Assembly: GCA_003165415.1 (NCBI GenBank)
Contig: PLUC01000110.1
Span: 1-47,474, forward strand
Reading direction: 5' to 3'
Origin: Holophagaceae bacterium
GTDB taxonomy: Bacteria; Acidobacteriota; Holophagae; Holophagales; Holophagaceae
Length of the DNA: 47,474 bases
Positions 8,537 through 16,858 of this stretch are shown one piece after another (position 1 is the stretch's first letter; each line of letters starts with the position of its first letter). The notes beneath the pieces were generated by a model, which was not told the origin of the DNA, did no database searches, and saw only the letters and a list, made by a program, of their open reading frames with translations. The position numbers were made by a program, and so were the translations under genes.

Positions 8537-10015
8537 TCATAACCTGGCTTCGATCCCTTCACACAGGGTCCGGAGGATCTTGATCCTGCCAAAGTACTTG
8601 TCCTCGCTCTCCACCAGGGTCCAGGGGGCGATCTCGGTGCTGGTGCGTTCCAGCATGGCGCAGATGGCGGCTTCGTAACTATCCCATTTCGAGCGGTTGC
8701 GCCAGTCGTCGTCGGTGATCTTGAAGCGCTTGAAGGCGCTGTCCCGGCGCAGCTCGAACCGGCGGAGCTGTTCCTCCTGGCTGATGCTGAGCCAGAACTT
8801 CAGGATGATGCCGCCGCTGTTGTGGATCTGCTCCTCGAAGTCGTTGATCTCCCCGTAGGCCCGCATCCAGTCGGCCTCGCTGCAGAAGCCTTCCACCCGC
8901 TCCACCAGCACCCGGCCGTACCAGCTCCGGTCGAAGATGGCCAGGCGGCCCCGCCGGGGCAGGTTGCGCCAGAACCGCCAGAGGTAGGGCTGGGCCCGCT
9001 CCTCCTCGCTGGGGGCGGCGATGGGGGTGATGTGGCAGAGCCGGGCGTCGATGGCCTGGGTGATGCGGCGGATGGCGCCCCCCTTGCCGGCGGCGTCCAC
9101 CCCCTCGAACACCATGACGACGTTGTGGTCCCAGAAAGCCTTGTGCCGGGTCAGCAGGTTGAGCCGGCCCTGGTACTTCTCCAGTTCCCGCTCGTAGTCC
9201 GGCCTGCCCAGCTTCTGGCTCAGGTCCAGGGATTTCAGGATGTTCCGCCCGTCGAGGTCGGGCAGCGCGGCGGCGGCCTGGATGATCTCGGGCTGGGGCG
9301 CGGGGCGGTTCAGCCGGAGCCGGATCTGCTCCAACAGGGTCTTGCCCACCATCAGCTTCTGGTAGCGGGAGTCCACGGCCTCCACCTGGATCCAGGGGGC
9401 CTCGGCGGTGCTGGTGCGCCGCAGGGCCCGTTCGCTGACCTCCTGGAAGGTGTCGTACAGCTCGAAGTGTCTCCAGTCCCGTTCGGTCACCCGCCAGCGG
9501 GTCAGGGGGTCACTTTCCAGTTTCTTCAGGCGCCTTTTCTGGGCCAACCTGGACAGGTGCATCCAGAACTTGAGGATCACCGCCCCTTCGTCGATGAGCA
9601 TCTGCTCGAACCGGCGCACCTCTTCCAGGGCCTGGTCGAACTTGGGGTTCTTGATGCGGCCCGCGGCCCGCTCAAAGATGGGCCAGGCGTACCAGCTCCC
9701 GTCGAAGATGCCGATGCGGCCCTTGGGCGGGAGCTGGCGCCAGAACCGCCACATGTGCGGCCGCTCCAGCTCCTCGTCGGAGGGCGCGTCGGTGCCGTGG
9801 GTCTGGATGAACCGGGGGTCCATCCACTCATTGAGGGTGTTGGCGGTGGCGCTCTTGCCGGCCCCGTCCAGGCCGGCGATGAGGATGATCACCGGGAACT
9901 TCTTGCTGGTTTCCATATCGAACTGGGCGTTCAGCAGCGCTTCCCGCAGGGCTGGCAACTCTTTGTCGTAGGCGGACTTATAGACGGAATGGCCGAGTTC
10001 GGCGGATTCGAACAT
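8537..10015 (-). CDS. pap: Polyphosphate:AMP phosphotransferase (two-domain PPK2)
   Basis: A 492-residue tandem-domain PPK2 enzyme that transfers phosphate from polyphosphate to AMP, making ADP. Walker A motifs lie at 48-55 (GLDGAGKS) and 305-312 (GVDAAGKG). The C-terminal domain keeps the full FDRSWYGR motif at 361-368. In the N-terminal domain the equivalent is FDGSWYAW (104-111), so the Arg and Gly-Arg residues are lost. In the two-domain class the C-terminal half is generally the catalytic one, which agrees. Length and architecture are normal for the family. It stands alone with no ppk1 or ppx gene nearby. Confidence 0.95.
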   Translation of the reverse strand: MFESAELGHSVYKSAYDKELPALREALLNAQFDMETSKKFPVIILIAGLDGAGKSATANTLNEWMDPRFIQTHGTDAPSDEELERPHMWRFWRQLPPKGRIGIFDGSWYAWPIFERAAGRIKNPKFDQALEEVRRFEQMLIDEGAVILKFWMHLSRLAQKRRLKKLESDPLTRWRVTERDWRHFELYDTFQEVSERALRRTSTAEAPWIQVEAVDSRYQKLMVGKTLLEQIRLRLNRPAPQPEIIQAAAALPDLDGRNILKSLDLSQKLGRPDYERELEKYQGRLNLLTRHKAFWDHNVVMVFEGVDAAGKGGAIRRITQAIDARLCHITPIAAPSEEERAQPYLWRFWRNLPRRGRLAIFDRSWYGRVLVERVEGFCSEADWMRAYGEINDFEEQIHNSGGIILKFWLSISQEEQLRRFELRRDSAFKRFKITDDDWRNRSKWDSYEAAICAMLERTSTEIAPWTLVESEDKYFGRIKILRTLCEGIEARL

Positions 10016-10042
10016 GACGGCTCCCCTGAGGTTTGGTTCATA

Positions 10043-11269
10043 CTATCGCGGCTCGGGCAATTCCCATTCATCGAACCGGCGCAGCAGGAGCAGGCCGGGG
10101 ATGGCCAGGGCCATGCAGACCATGAAATACGCCGGCCAGCCGAAGGCCCCGGCCAGGATCCCGGCGGGGCTGGCGAACAGCACCCGGGCGGCGGCCGAAA
10201 GGCTGCTGAGCAGGGCGAACTGGGTGGCGGTGCTCTTGCGGTCGCAGCAGCGCTGGATCATGGCCAGATAGGCCACGGTGCCCATGGCGAAGACGGAATT
10301 CTCGACGGCGATGGTGACCAGCAGCAGGGCGTGGTTCTTGCCCAGGGTGGCCAGGGCCACGTGGCCGACCATGGAGACCATCTGCAGCAGGCCGAAGGTC
10401 CAGAGGGAACGGAGCAGGCTCCAGCGGCTCATGAGCAGGCCCCCCACCAGGCCACCAACGATCAGGCAGGCCATGCCCATGGCCTTGTTGGCCACCCCGA
10501 TCTCGGTCATGGAGAAGCCCAGGCCCATGAGGAAGGGCGTGTTGAGGGCGGTGCAGAGGTTGTCGCCCAGCTTGAACAGCAGGATGAAGGCCAGCACCTC
10601 CAGGGCCCCCTTGCGCCGGAGGAACTCGGTGAACGGTTTCACCACGGCTTCCCGGAGCGTCCTGGGCTGACTCAGGCCTTCCGGCTCCGGAGCCAGGAAG
10701 GTGGTCAGGGCTCCCGGCAGGAGCCCCAGGGCCATGATCACGTAGACCATGCGCCAGGACATCCGGTCCGCCAGGATCAGGGCCACCCCACCGGCGAACA
10801 CCATGCCCAGCCTGTAGGTGGTGATGTGCAGCCAGGTGCCCAGGCCCAGCAGTTTGGAGGGCAGCAGTTCGGTGCGGTAGGCGTCCACATTGATGTCCAC
10901 GCTGGCACTGAAGAAGGCCACCCCGAGGGCGAGGGCGGCCACCATCCGCAGGTGCTCCCTGGGGTCCGACTGGGCCAGGGCGGCGAGCAGCACCATGACG
11001 GTGATGAACATCAGCAGGATCCAGCCCCGCCGGCGCCCCAGGAAGGGCGGATGGAACCGGTCCATGATCGGCGACCACAGGAACTTGAGGGTGTACGGCA
11101 GGCCGGCCAGGGCGAAAAAGCCCATGGTCTTCAGATCGACCCCCGCGGTCTGCATCCATGCCTGCAGGGTGGAACCGGTGAGGAGCAGCGGAACGCCCGA
11201 CGTGAACCCAAAAAACCCCACCGTCGCGAGGACGGGCAGGCGGAGCGCTGGGCGGGAGGTTCCGTTCAT
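10043..11269 (-). CDS. ampG: AmpG-like muropeptide MFS permease
   Basis: A 408-residue inner-membrane permease with about 12 hydrophobic segments. The N-terminal GLPYTLKFLWSPIMDR stretch and the following RRRGW loop are characteristic of AmpG, which imports GlcNAc-anhydroMurNAc peptides released from peptidoglycan for recycling. The substrate is inferred from family resemblance. Ddl, a peptidoglycan precursor ligase, is encoded close by on the same strand, which fits cell-wall metabolism. No ampD or beta-lactamase gene is present here. Confidence 0.85.
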   Translation of the reverse strand: MNGTSRPALRLPVLATVGFFGFTSGVPLLLTGSTLQAWMQTAGVDLKTMGFFALAGLPYTLKFLWSPIMDRFHPPFLGRRRGWILLMFITVMVLLAALAQSDPREHLRMVAALALGVAFFSASVDINVDAYRTELLPSKLLGLGTWLHITTYRLGMVFAGGVALILADRMSWRMVYVIMALGLLPGALTTFLAPEPEGLSQPRTLREAVVKPFTEFLRRKGALEVLAFILLFKLGDNLCTALNTPFLMGLGFSMTEIGVANKAMGMACLIVGGLVGGLLMSRWSLLRSLWTFGLLQMVSMVGHVALATLGKNHALLLVTIAVENSVFAMGTVAYLAMIQRCCDRKSTATQFALLSSLSAAARVLFASPAGILAGAFGWPAYFMVCMALAIPGLLLLRRFDEWELPEPR

Positions 11270-11293
11270 CCCCCTAGGATGCCAGCAAACCGT

Positions 11294-11611
11294 TCATCCA
11301 TTCATGTCGAGGGCGGTTCCCAGCAGGCTGTTCTGCACCTGGGTGAACTTGAGATCAGCCTGGTAGGCGGTGCCCTGGACATCGAGATTGACCGCCTGGG
11401 TGGCCAGGTCCACGTTGCTGCCGCCCGGCTCCAGGGGCGCCTGGCTCTGCTGCACGGCCGCGCCGTATACCCCGCCCCCGGGCAGGGTCTCCTGCACCAG
11501 ACTCTGGGACCGGAAGCCGGCGCTGTTGACATTCGCCACATTGTTGGCCGACAGGGCGATGCTTTGGGCCGAGGTGCTCAGGCCGGACAGGCTCGCCCAA
11601 ATTCCGTCCAT
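11294..11611 (-). CDS. Small flagellar rod/hook-like protein (FlgC-like)
   Basis: A 105-residue protein. The N terminus (residues 8-33, with SANNVANVNSAGF) is the classic motif of flagellar basal-body rod and hook proteins (FlgB, FlgC, FlgE, FlgG). The C-terminal half (66-100) resembles the FlgC-type C-terminal helix that packs with it. It is shorter than usual FlgC (about 130-150 residues) because the central part is minimal. No other flagellar gene lies in the window, so it may be a rod paralogue used elsewhere or a remnant. It lies between ampG and ddl on the same strand. Confidence 0.75.
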   Translation of the reverse strand: MDGIWASLSGLSTSAQSIALSANNVANVNSAGFRSQSLVQETLPGGGVYGAAVQQSQAPLEPGGSNVDLATQAVNLDVQGTAYQADLKFTQVQNSLLGTALDMNG

Positions 11612-11662
11612 GACATCCCCCTTGGGCCCAAGGATAAGTTGAACTCGCTAACAAGCAAGGCG

Positions 11663-12754
11663 TTACTGCGCGAACCACTGGCTGCCGCTCTGGAAGAACC
11701 GGGTCTTGGCGTCCTTGTCCTGGTGCCGGCGCAGGGCCAGGTCGATCAGCCGGCTGAGCAGGTCCCGGTATGGGATGCCGCTGGCCTCCATGAGCTTGGG
11801 ATACATGCTGATGCTGGTGAAGCCCGGGATTAGGTTGATCTCGTTGAGGTACAACAGACCGGTGGTGCGGTCCAGGAAGAAATCCACCCGGGCCATGCCG
11901 TAGGCGTCCAGGGCCCGGAACGCGGCCATGGCGTAGCGGGTGATGAGGTTGGCCATGCCTTCGGGCAGATCGGCCGGGATTTTGACATAACTTTTGCCGT
12001 CAATATATTTATCTTTGAAATCGTAGAACTCGCCGGCCACCATGATCTCTCCGGGCACGCTCACGAAGGGGTCGTCCCCGCCCAGGACCGCCACTTCCAG
12101 TTCCCTGGCGTTGACGCCCTGCTCCACCAGCACCCGGCGGTCGAAACCGAAGGCCCGGTCCAGGGCCGCCGGGAGGTCCTCGGCCGTCTTCACCTTCTCG
12201 ATGCCGATGCTGGAGCCGAGGTTGGCCGGCTTGACGAACAGCGGCAGGCCCAAGTGCTCCAGGCTGTGCAGGATGGGCTGGGGCGACCTGCGCCAGTGCT
12301 CCTCGGTGAGGCCGCGGTAGGGCACCACCGGCAGGCCTTCGTTCTCCCAGATGCGCTTGGTGATCCACTTGTCCAGGGCCACGGCCATGGCCAGCAGGCC
12401 GGCGCCGGTGTAGGGCCGGTGCAGGGGCTCCAGGTAGCCCTGGATCTGGCCGTCCTCGCCCCCGGCCCCGTGGATGGCGTTGAAGAACACGTCGGGCAGC
12501 GGCGCGGCCTCGGCGCCCCGCTCCAGGGGCAGGAACGGGCATTCGCCGCGCTGGGGCAGTTCCCCGGCCGACAACCGGGCCAGGGGATCGCCGTTCATCA
12601 CCCAGACGCCGTTGCGGGCGATGCCCATGGGCCGGACCTGGAACCGGGCCGGATCCAGGTGGGCGGCGATGCTCCGGGCGGTGACGATGCTCACTTCGTG
12701 CTCGGGGCTTTCACCGCCGAACAGGAGGCCTACGGAAAGACGGGCATTTGTCAT
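11663..12754 (-). CDS. ddl: D-alanine--D-alanine ligase
   Basis: A 363-residue ATP-grasp ligase joining two D-Ala residues for peptidoglycan precursors. The N terminus has the FGGESPEHEVS motif (12-22) typical of Ddl, the middle the KPANLGSSIGI ATP-binding segment, and the C terminus the NEINLIPGFT magnesium-binding segment. The ATG at 12754 lacks a strong ribosome binding site. The gene is divergent from coaD with 46 bases between them, which must hold both promoters. The stretch before the start is locally A/T-rich. Family assignment is firm. Confidence 0.96.
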   Translation of the reverse strand: MTNARLSVGLLFGGESPEHEVSIVTARSIAAHLDPARFQVRPMGIARNGVWVMNGDPLARLSAGELPQRGECPFLPLERGAEAAPLPDVFFNAIHGAGGEDGQIQGYLEPLHRPYTGAGLLAMAVALDKWITKRIWENEGLPVVPYRGLTEEHWRRSPQPILHSLEHLGLPLFVKPANLGSSIGIEKVKTAEDLPAALDRAFGFDRRVLVEQGVNARELEVAVLGGDDPFVSVPGEIMVAGEFYDFKDKYIDGKSYVKIPADLPEGMANLITRYAMAAFRALDAYGMARVDFFLDRTTGLLYLNEINLIPGFTSISMYPKLMEASGIPYRDLLSRLIDLALRRHQDKDAKTRFFQSGSQWFAQ

Positions 12755-12800
12755 AGCAAAAAGTTTAAACTAACATTCCTTTCCCGCCGAAGGAGTTCCA

Positions 12801-13295
12801 TTGCGCGTCGCCATCTACCCAGGATCCTTCGACCCCGTCACCCTTGGCCACTGGGACCTCATCCAACGCGCCGGAAGGCTGGTGGACCGGCTGGTGGTGG
12901 CGGTCCTGTACAACCCGGCCAAGACCTGCGCCTTTTCCGTGGCGGAGCGGGTGGATTTCCTGCGGGAGCTGCTGGCCGACACCCCCCATGTGGAGATCGC
13001 CACCTTCCACGGCCTGCTGGTGGACTACGCCAAGCAGCAGGAGGCCCACTTCATCGTCCGCGGGGTGCGGGCCTTCTCGGACTTCGAATACGAGTTCCAG
13101 ATGGCCCTGATGAACCGCAAACTGGCCCCGGACCTGGAGACGGTGTTCCTCATGCCCAAGGAGGAGTATAGCGTGGTGAGCAGCCGGATGGTGCGGGAGG
13201 TGGGCGCCATGGGCGGGGACATCTCCGGGCTGGTGCCGGAGATGCTGGTGGAGCGCATCGCCTCACGGCTGCTGAACCCGGCTCAGTTGGGCTGA
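12801..13295 (+). CDS. coaD: Phosphopantetheine adenylyltransferase
   Basis: A 164-residue nucleotidyltransferase catalysing the penultimate step of coenzyme A synthesis. It begins with YPGSFDPVTLGH, where the TxGH motif binds ATP, and carries the SSRMVRE segment typical of CoaD near residue 130. The start is TTG at 12801, supported by AGGAG six bases upstream and by the exact position of the family N terminus. It slightly overlaps the convergent DUF3299 gene end. Confidence 0.96.
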   Translation: MRVAIYPGSFDPVTLGHWDLIQRAGRLVDRLVVAVLYNPAKTCAFSVAERVDFLRELLADTPHVEIATFHGLLVDYAKQQEAHFIVRGVRAFSDFEYEFQMALMNRKLAPDLETVFLMPKEEYSVVSSRMVREVGAMGGDISGLVPEMLVERIASRLLNPAQLG

Positions 13296-13768
13296 CCCTC
13301 GGTGGTGACCCGCTCGGCGTCCATCTGGTAGATGGAGCAGAGGAAGGTGCCCTCCCACCGCTCCCGCACGTGCAGGTGGCCGACCACGGTCACGGGGGTG
13401 TCCATCAGCACCTTGGTGGGGGTGTCGATCTTGAGCACTTCCACCACCTCGTGCAGTTCCGGGGGGATGCCGAAGCAGCAGGTGTTCTGGGTGCGCAGCA
13501 GCATGAACTCCGTGACCAGCCGGTTGTGGATCCGGATGGGCAGCATGAAGCCGGTGAGGGCCACTTCCCTGCCGTCCAGGCTGCGGATCGACTCGGGGAT
13601 GAAGGCGCGCACGTGGCCGGGCTTGGCCTTGAAGATGGCGTCGGGCAGGTGGAAGCCGGCCAGCACCTTGAAGGAGGTCTTCAGGGGGCCGGAGGGGGCC
13701 TGGGGGGTGGTGGCGGCCAGGCTCAGGGCGGCGAGCACCGGCAGCAGCTTGGCGAATGGACGGATCAT
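13283..13768 (-). CDS. DUF3299 secreted protein (copy 1)
   Basis: A 161-residue protein with a signal peptide (about 1-20). The core (65-150) matches DUF3299 and carries the CCFGIPP segment that is also present, as CCFGFPP, in the neighbouring paralogue. DUF3299 proteins are periplasmic with an OB-fold-like beta barrel and unknown function. They are often found beside ABC export systems. The two Cys residues could form a disulphide or bind metal (inference). It is 12 bases downstream of the second copy and so probably co-transcribed with it. Its end overlaps that of coaD by 13 bases. Confidence 0.8.
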   Translation of the reverse strand: MIRPFAKLLPVLAALSLAATTPQAPSGPLKTSFKVLAGFHLPDAIFKAKPGHVRAFIPESIRSLDGREVALTGFMLPIRIHNRLVTEFMLLRTQNTCCFGIPPELHEVVEVLKIDTPTKVLMDTPVTVVGHLHVRERWEGTFLCSIYQMDAERVTTEGQPN

Positions 13769-13780
13769 GGGCGCTTCTTT

Positions 13781-14335
13781 CTATTCGAGGCCTTCGGACT
13801 GGGGTGTGCGGGCCAGCAGCAGGGGCTTCAGCGGGGATCCCGAAGTCACGGTGTCCGCCTCCATCTGGTAGAGGGAACCGAGGTCGCGCCCGGCCCAATG
13901 CTCCTGGATATGGAATTGTCCCACCACGTTCACGATCCTGTCCATGAGCGGCTGGGCGGAAGCGCCGGTCATGCGCACTTCCAGCACGTCGGAAATCTGG
14001 GGCGGGAACCCGAAGCAGCAGCTGGCCTGGCTGCGCACCAGGAGGAATTCCCTGACCCGGTGGTTCTCGGTCACGGTGGGGATCATGAAACCCTGGATGA
14101 GAACCTGCTGGCGGTCCAGCTGGAGGATCGACTTGGGCAGGCATTTCAGGTAATCCCCCTGCCTGGCACGCCCGCCGGGATCCGGCAGCCGGGCCGATGC
14201 CAGGTCGCCGAAGCCCACCAGGGTCACCCCGGGGGGGACCTTCACCGCCGGCGGCGCGTCCCGCACCTCCAGGCCTACGCCGTAGGCCAGGATGCTGCCG
14301 AAGCAGGCGAGGGTGATTTTTACCAAAAGGTTCAT
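13781..14335 (-). CDS. DUF3299 secreted protein (copy 2)
   Basis: A 184-residue paralogue of the adjacent protein. An N-terminal hydrophobic segment (4-20) serves as a signal or membrane anchor. The DUF3299 core (about 60-165) includes CCFGFPP and the conserved IQGFMIP, FLLVRSQ and YQMEAD segments. Sequence similarity to copy 1 runs the length of the core, so the pair arose by tandem duplication followed by strong divergence. Function is unknown. It is the first gene of the two-gene minus-strand unit; the region upstream is shared with the divergent zinc-ribbon gene. Confidence 0.8.
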   Translation of the reverse strand: MNLLVKITLACFGSILAYGVGLEVRDAPPAVKVPPGVTLVGFGDLASARLPDPGGRARQGDYLKCLPKSILQLDRQQVLIQGFMIPTVTENHRVREFLLVRSQASCCFGFPPQISDVLEVRMTGASAQPLMDRIVNVVGQFHIQEHWAGRDLGSLYQMEADTVTSGSPLKPLLLARTPQSEGLE

Positions 14336-14468
14336 AGACCAGCCAGTCCGAAGGTTCAGACGTTCATGACTATGAGGATAGGTCCCATCCCGTTCCTCTG
14401 CCAGGGAAATGGAAAAGGAGGTAGGCTTTCCTCACCCACCAGGACCCCATTCCGAGCCAGGAGCCACC

Positions 14469-14690
14469 ATGGACGAGCCCACCGTCTCCAATGTCAGCTT
14501 CGGCGAGGCTGAATACATGATGGAAAAGCCCCTGCCCTGCCCCCACTGCCACCAGCTGATCAGTTCGGTGGTCATCGTCCGCCTGCTCCGGGGCCGGGTC
14601 AACTTCGTCTCCACTCTCCCCAGGCGGGGCCACGTGGCGGCCTGCCCGGCCTGCCAGGGCATCCTTTCGGTGGGGCTGGGCGGGCTCTAG
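14469..14690 (+). CDS. Small zinc-ribbon-like protein
   Basis: A 73-residue protein with two knuckles: CPHC near residues 24-27 and CPAC near 61-64. That spacing suggests one zinc ribbon. The intervening segment is basic and hydrophobic. I do not recognise the family. AGGAG six bases before the ATG at 14469 supports the start; an upstream ATG at 14409 lacks such a site. A hairpin directly follows the stop. It may be a nucleic acid- or protein-binding adaptor, but nothing in the context shows which. Confidence 0.6.
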   Translation: MDEPTVSNVSFGEAEYMMEKPLPCPHCHQLISSVVIVRLLRGRVNFVSTLPRRGHVAACPACQGILSVGLGGL

Positions 14691-14722
14691 CAGCCGTTAT
14701 TGAGCTCGCTCCGTTACGGCTG
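14691..14722. repeat. Hairpin of the CAGCCGTT...ACGGCTG family, copy 1
   Basis: Outer arms CAGCCGT and ACGGCTG flank an inner GAGC/GCTC pairing. It starts immediately after the stop of the zinc-ribbon gene and lies between two converging genes, as expected for a bidirectional terminator. A closely related, longer hairpin occurs at 46973-47008 in the same post-gene position. Confidence 0.6.
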
Positions 14723-14762
14723 TGCCAAGGCGCATGCCGAATCAAGACGCTATCTAACGGTA

Positions 14763-16856
14763 TCAGGAGATTTCCGCCAGCTTCAGCCGGGCCTGCTCCT
14801 GCTTCAGCCAGACCGTCTGCGGCTCGCTGAGGCCGCGCTGGACGGCCCTGTCCGCGGCTTCCCGGCACAGGTTCAGGAGCTGCCGGTCGCGCACCAGGTC
14901 CGCGGCCTGGAACTGGGGCAGGCCGGCCTGGCGGGTGCCGAAGAACTCCCCCGGCCCCCGCAGCTCCAGGTCCTTCTGGGCGATGCGGAAGCCGTCCTGG
15001 GTCTCCACCAGCACCCGCAGGCGCTCGGTGTCGCTGGCGGAGAGCATCAGGAAGTGGCTGCGGGCCTCGCCCCGGCCCACGCGCCCGCGCAGCTGGTGGA
15101 GCTGGCTGAGGCCGAACCGCTCGGCGTGGTCCACCACCATGACCGTGGCGTTGGCCACGTCCACGCCCACCTCGATCACCGTGGTGGCGAGCAGGATCCG
15201 GGCCCGGCCGGCCACGAACGCCTCCATGCGCTCGGCCATGGCGTCGGCCTTGAGCCGGCCGTGGACCACCGCCAGCTCGAAGTCGGGAAACAGGGCCCGG
15301 AGCAGCGCCTCCATGGCCTGGATGTCCCTCAGCGGCACCTTGCCTTCGTCCTGGGGATCGATGGCCGGGCTCACCACGAAGGCCTGGTGCCCCGCCTCCA
15401 GCTCCCGCCGCACCAGCTCCCAGGCACGCTCGGCGTCGGCGGGATCCAGCAGCCGGGTGGTGATGGGCTGGCGCCCCGGCGGCAGTTCGTCCAGCACCGA
15501 CTGCTCCAGGTCGCCGAACAAGGCCAGGGCCAGGGAACGGGGGATGGGGGTGGCGCTCATCACCAGCCAGTGGGGATCCAGGCCCTTCTGCTTGAGCGCT
15601 TCCCGCTGGCGCACCCCGAACCGGTGCTGCTCGTCCACCACCACCAGCTGGAGCCTGCTGAAGGACACCGCTTCCTGGAACAGGGCGTGGGTGCCGATGA
15701 TGTAGGAAGCCTCGCCGGAGGCGATCCGGGCCAGGGCCTGGCGCTTCTCCGCCGTCTTCATGGGGCCCAGCAGCAGCACCATGCCGCCCGCGGATTCCTT
15801 CAGCAGCCGCTGGATGGTGGCGGCGTGCTGCCTGGCCAGCACTTCGGTGGGCACCAGCAGCGCCGCCTGGCAACCGGTCTCGGCCACCATGGCCATGGCC
15901 AGGAAGGCCACCAGGGTCTTGCCGCTGCCCACGTCGCCCTGCAGGAGCCGGTGCATGACCCGCCCCGACGTGAGGTCGGCCACGATCTCCCGGAACGCCT
16001 GGCGCTGGGCGGCGGTGAGCCGGAAGGGAAGGTAGTCCTTGAGCCGTTCCCGCAGTTCCGGGGTGGTGGGCACGGCCTGTCCGCGCCGGGCCATGCGCCC
16101 GGCCCGGCGCAGGGTCACCCCCAGGGCGAAGGCGAACAGCTCTTCGCTGGCCAGGCGCTGGTGGGCGGGGGTGGCGTGCGCGTCCAGCTCGGCCGGGTCG
16201 CTGTCGTCCGGGGGCTGGTGCAGGAGGCGCAGGGCGGCCAGGGTCCCGGGCACCCCCCGGGCCAGTTCCGCGGGCAGCCATTCCTCGGGATCCGCGGCCC
16301 GGGCCAGGGCCTCCTGCACCATCCGCTGGCGGGCCCGGCCCATGACCGGTCCCAGCTTGCGGTACAGGGGCAGGTAGCGGCGCACCCACAGGTTGTCCTC
16401 GTCGCCGCCCCGGCCCATGAGCTCGAACGCCGGCCCGCGCATTTCCAGGCCGTGGCGGCCCGAGGCCAGCGGCCCGAACACCAGCACCCGGTCCCCGGCC
16501 CGGAACAGCTTGCCCACATAGGGCTGGTTGAACCAGACCAGGCGCAGCGTGCCGGTGCCGTCGGTGATGAGCGCCTCGGTGAGGCTCATGCGCTGAACCC
16601 GGGTGGTGCTCTGGCGGAGATCCTGGATGGTGCCCAGCACGGTCACGATCTCCCGGTCGCCCGGGTCCGGGCGGAAGTCCAGCTCGCCGATCTTCTGCAG
16701 GCTGCCGCGATCCACGTAGCGGTGCGGCAGGGCCCAGAGCAGGTCCTTCAGGGTCTGGATCCCGGCCGCCTCCAGCGCCTCGGCGTACACCGGTCCCACC
16801 CCGCGCAGGGCGGTGACCTTGGTGGCGAGGGGGAACCGGGGGAGGGATTCGGCCAT
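14763..16856 (-). CDS. recG: ATP-dependent DNA helicase RecG
   Basis: A 697-residue superfamily 2 helicase that reverses stalled replication forks and migrates Holliday junctions. An N-terminal wedge/OB region (about 60-160) binds the junction. Walker A is GDVGSGKT at 307-314, the DEQHRFG box lies near 408, and SATPIPR and the later helicase motifs follow. The C terminus has the usual GPGEFFGTRQAG element. The length is typical. It begins 2 bases after the dnaB stop, so it is translated in one unit with dnaB. Confidence 0.97.
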   Translation of the reverse strand: MAESLPRFPLATKVTALRGVGPVYAEALEAAGIQTLKDLLWALPHRYVDRGSLQKIGELDFRPDPGDREIVTVLGTIQDLRQSTTRVQRMSLTEALITDGTGTLRLVWFNQPYVGKLFRAGDRVLVFGPLASGRHGLEMRGPAFELMGRGGDEDNLWVRRYLPLYRKLGPVMGRARQRMVQEALARAADPEEWLPAELARGVPGTLAALRLLHQPPDDSDPAELDAHATPAHQRLASEELFAFALGVTLRRAGRMARRGQAVPTTPELRERLKDYLPFRLTAAQRQAFREIVADLTSGRVMHRLLQGDVGSGKTLVAFLAMAMVAETGCQAALLVPTEVLARQHAATIQRLLKESAGGMVLLLGPMKTAEKRQALARIASGEASYIIGTHALFQEAVSFSRLQLVVVDEQHRFGVRQREALKQKGLDPHWLVMSATPIPRSLALALFGDLEQSVLDELPPGRQPITTRLLDPADAERAWELVRRELEAGHQAFVVSPAIDPQDEGKVPLRDIQAMEALLRALFPDFELAVVHGRLKADAMAERMEAFVAGRARILLATTVIEVGVDVANATVMVVDHAERFGLSQLHQLRGRVGRGEARSHFLMLSASDTERLRVLVETQDGFRIAQKDLELRGPGEFFGTRQAGLPQFQAADLVRDRQLLNLCREAADRAVQRGLSEPQTVWLKQEQARLKLAEIS

Positions 16857-16858
16857 GC

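Noticed and set aside
8822-11833. Plus-strand open frame of about 1000 codons opposite pap and ampG
   Set aside because: It spans three confidently assigned minus-strand genes and has low-complexity composition, so it is a shadow.
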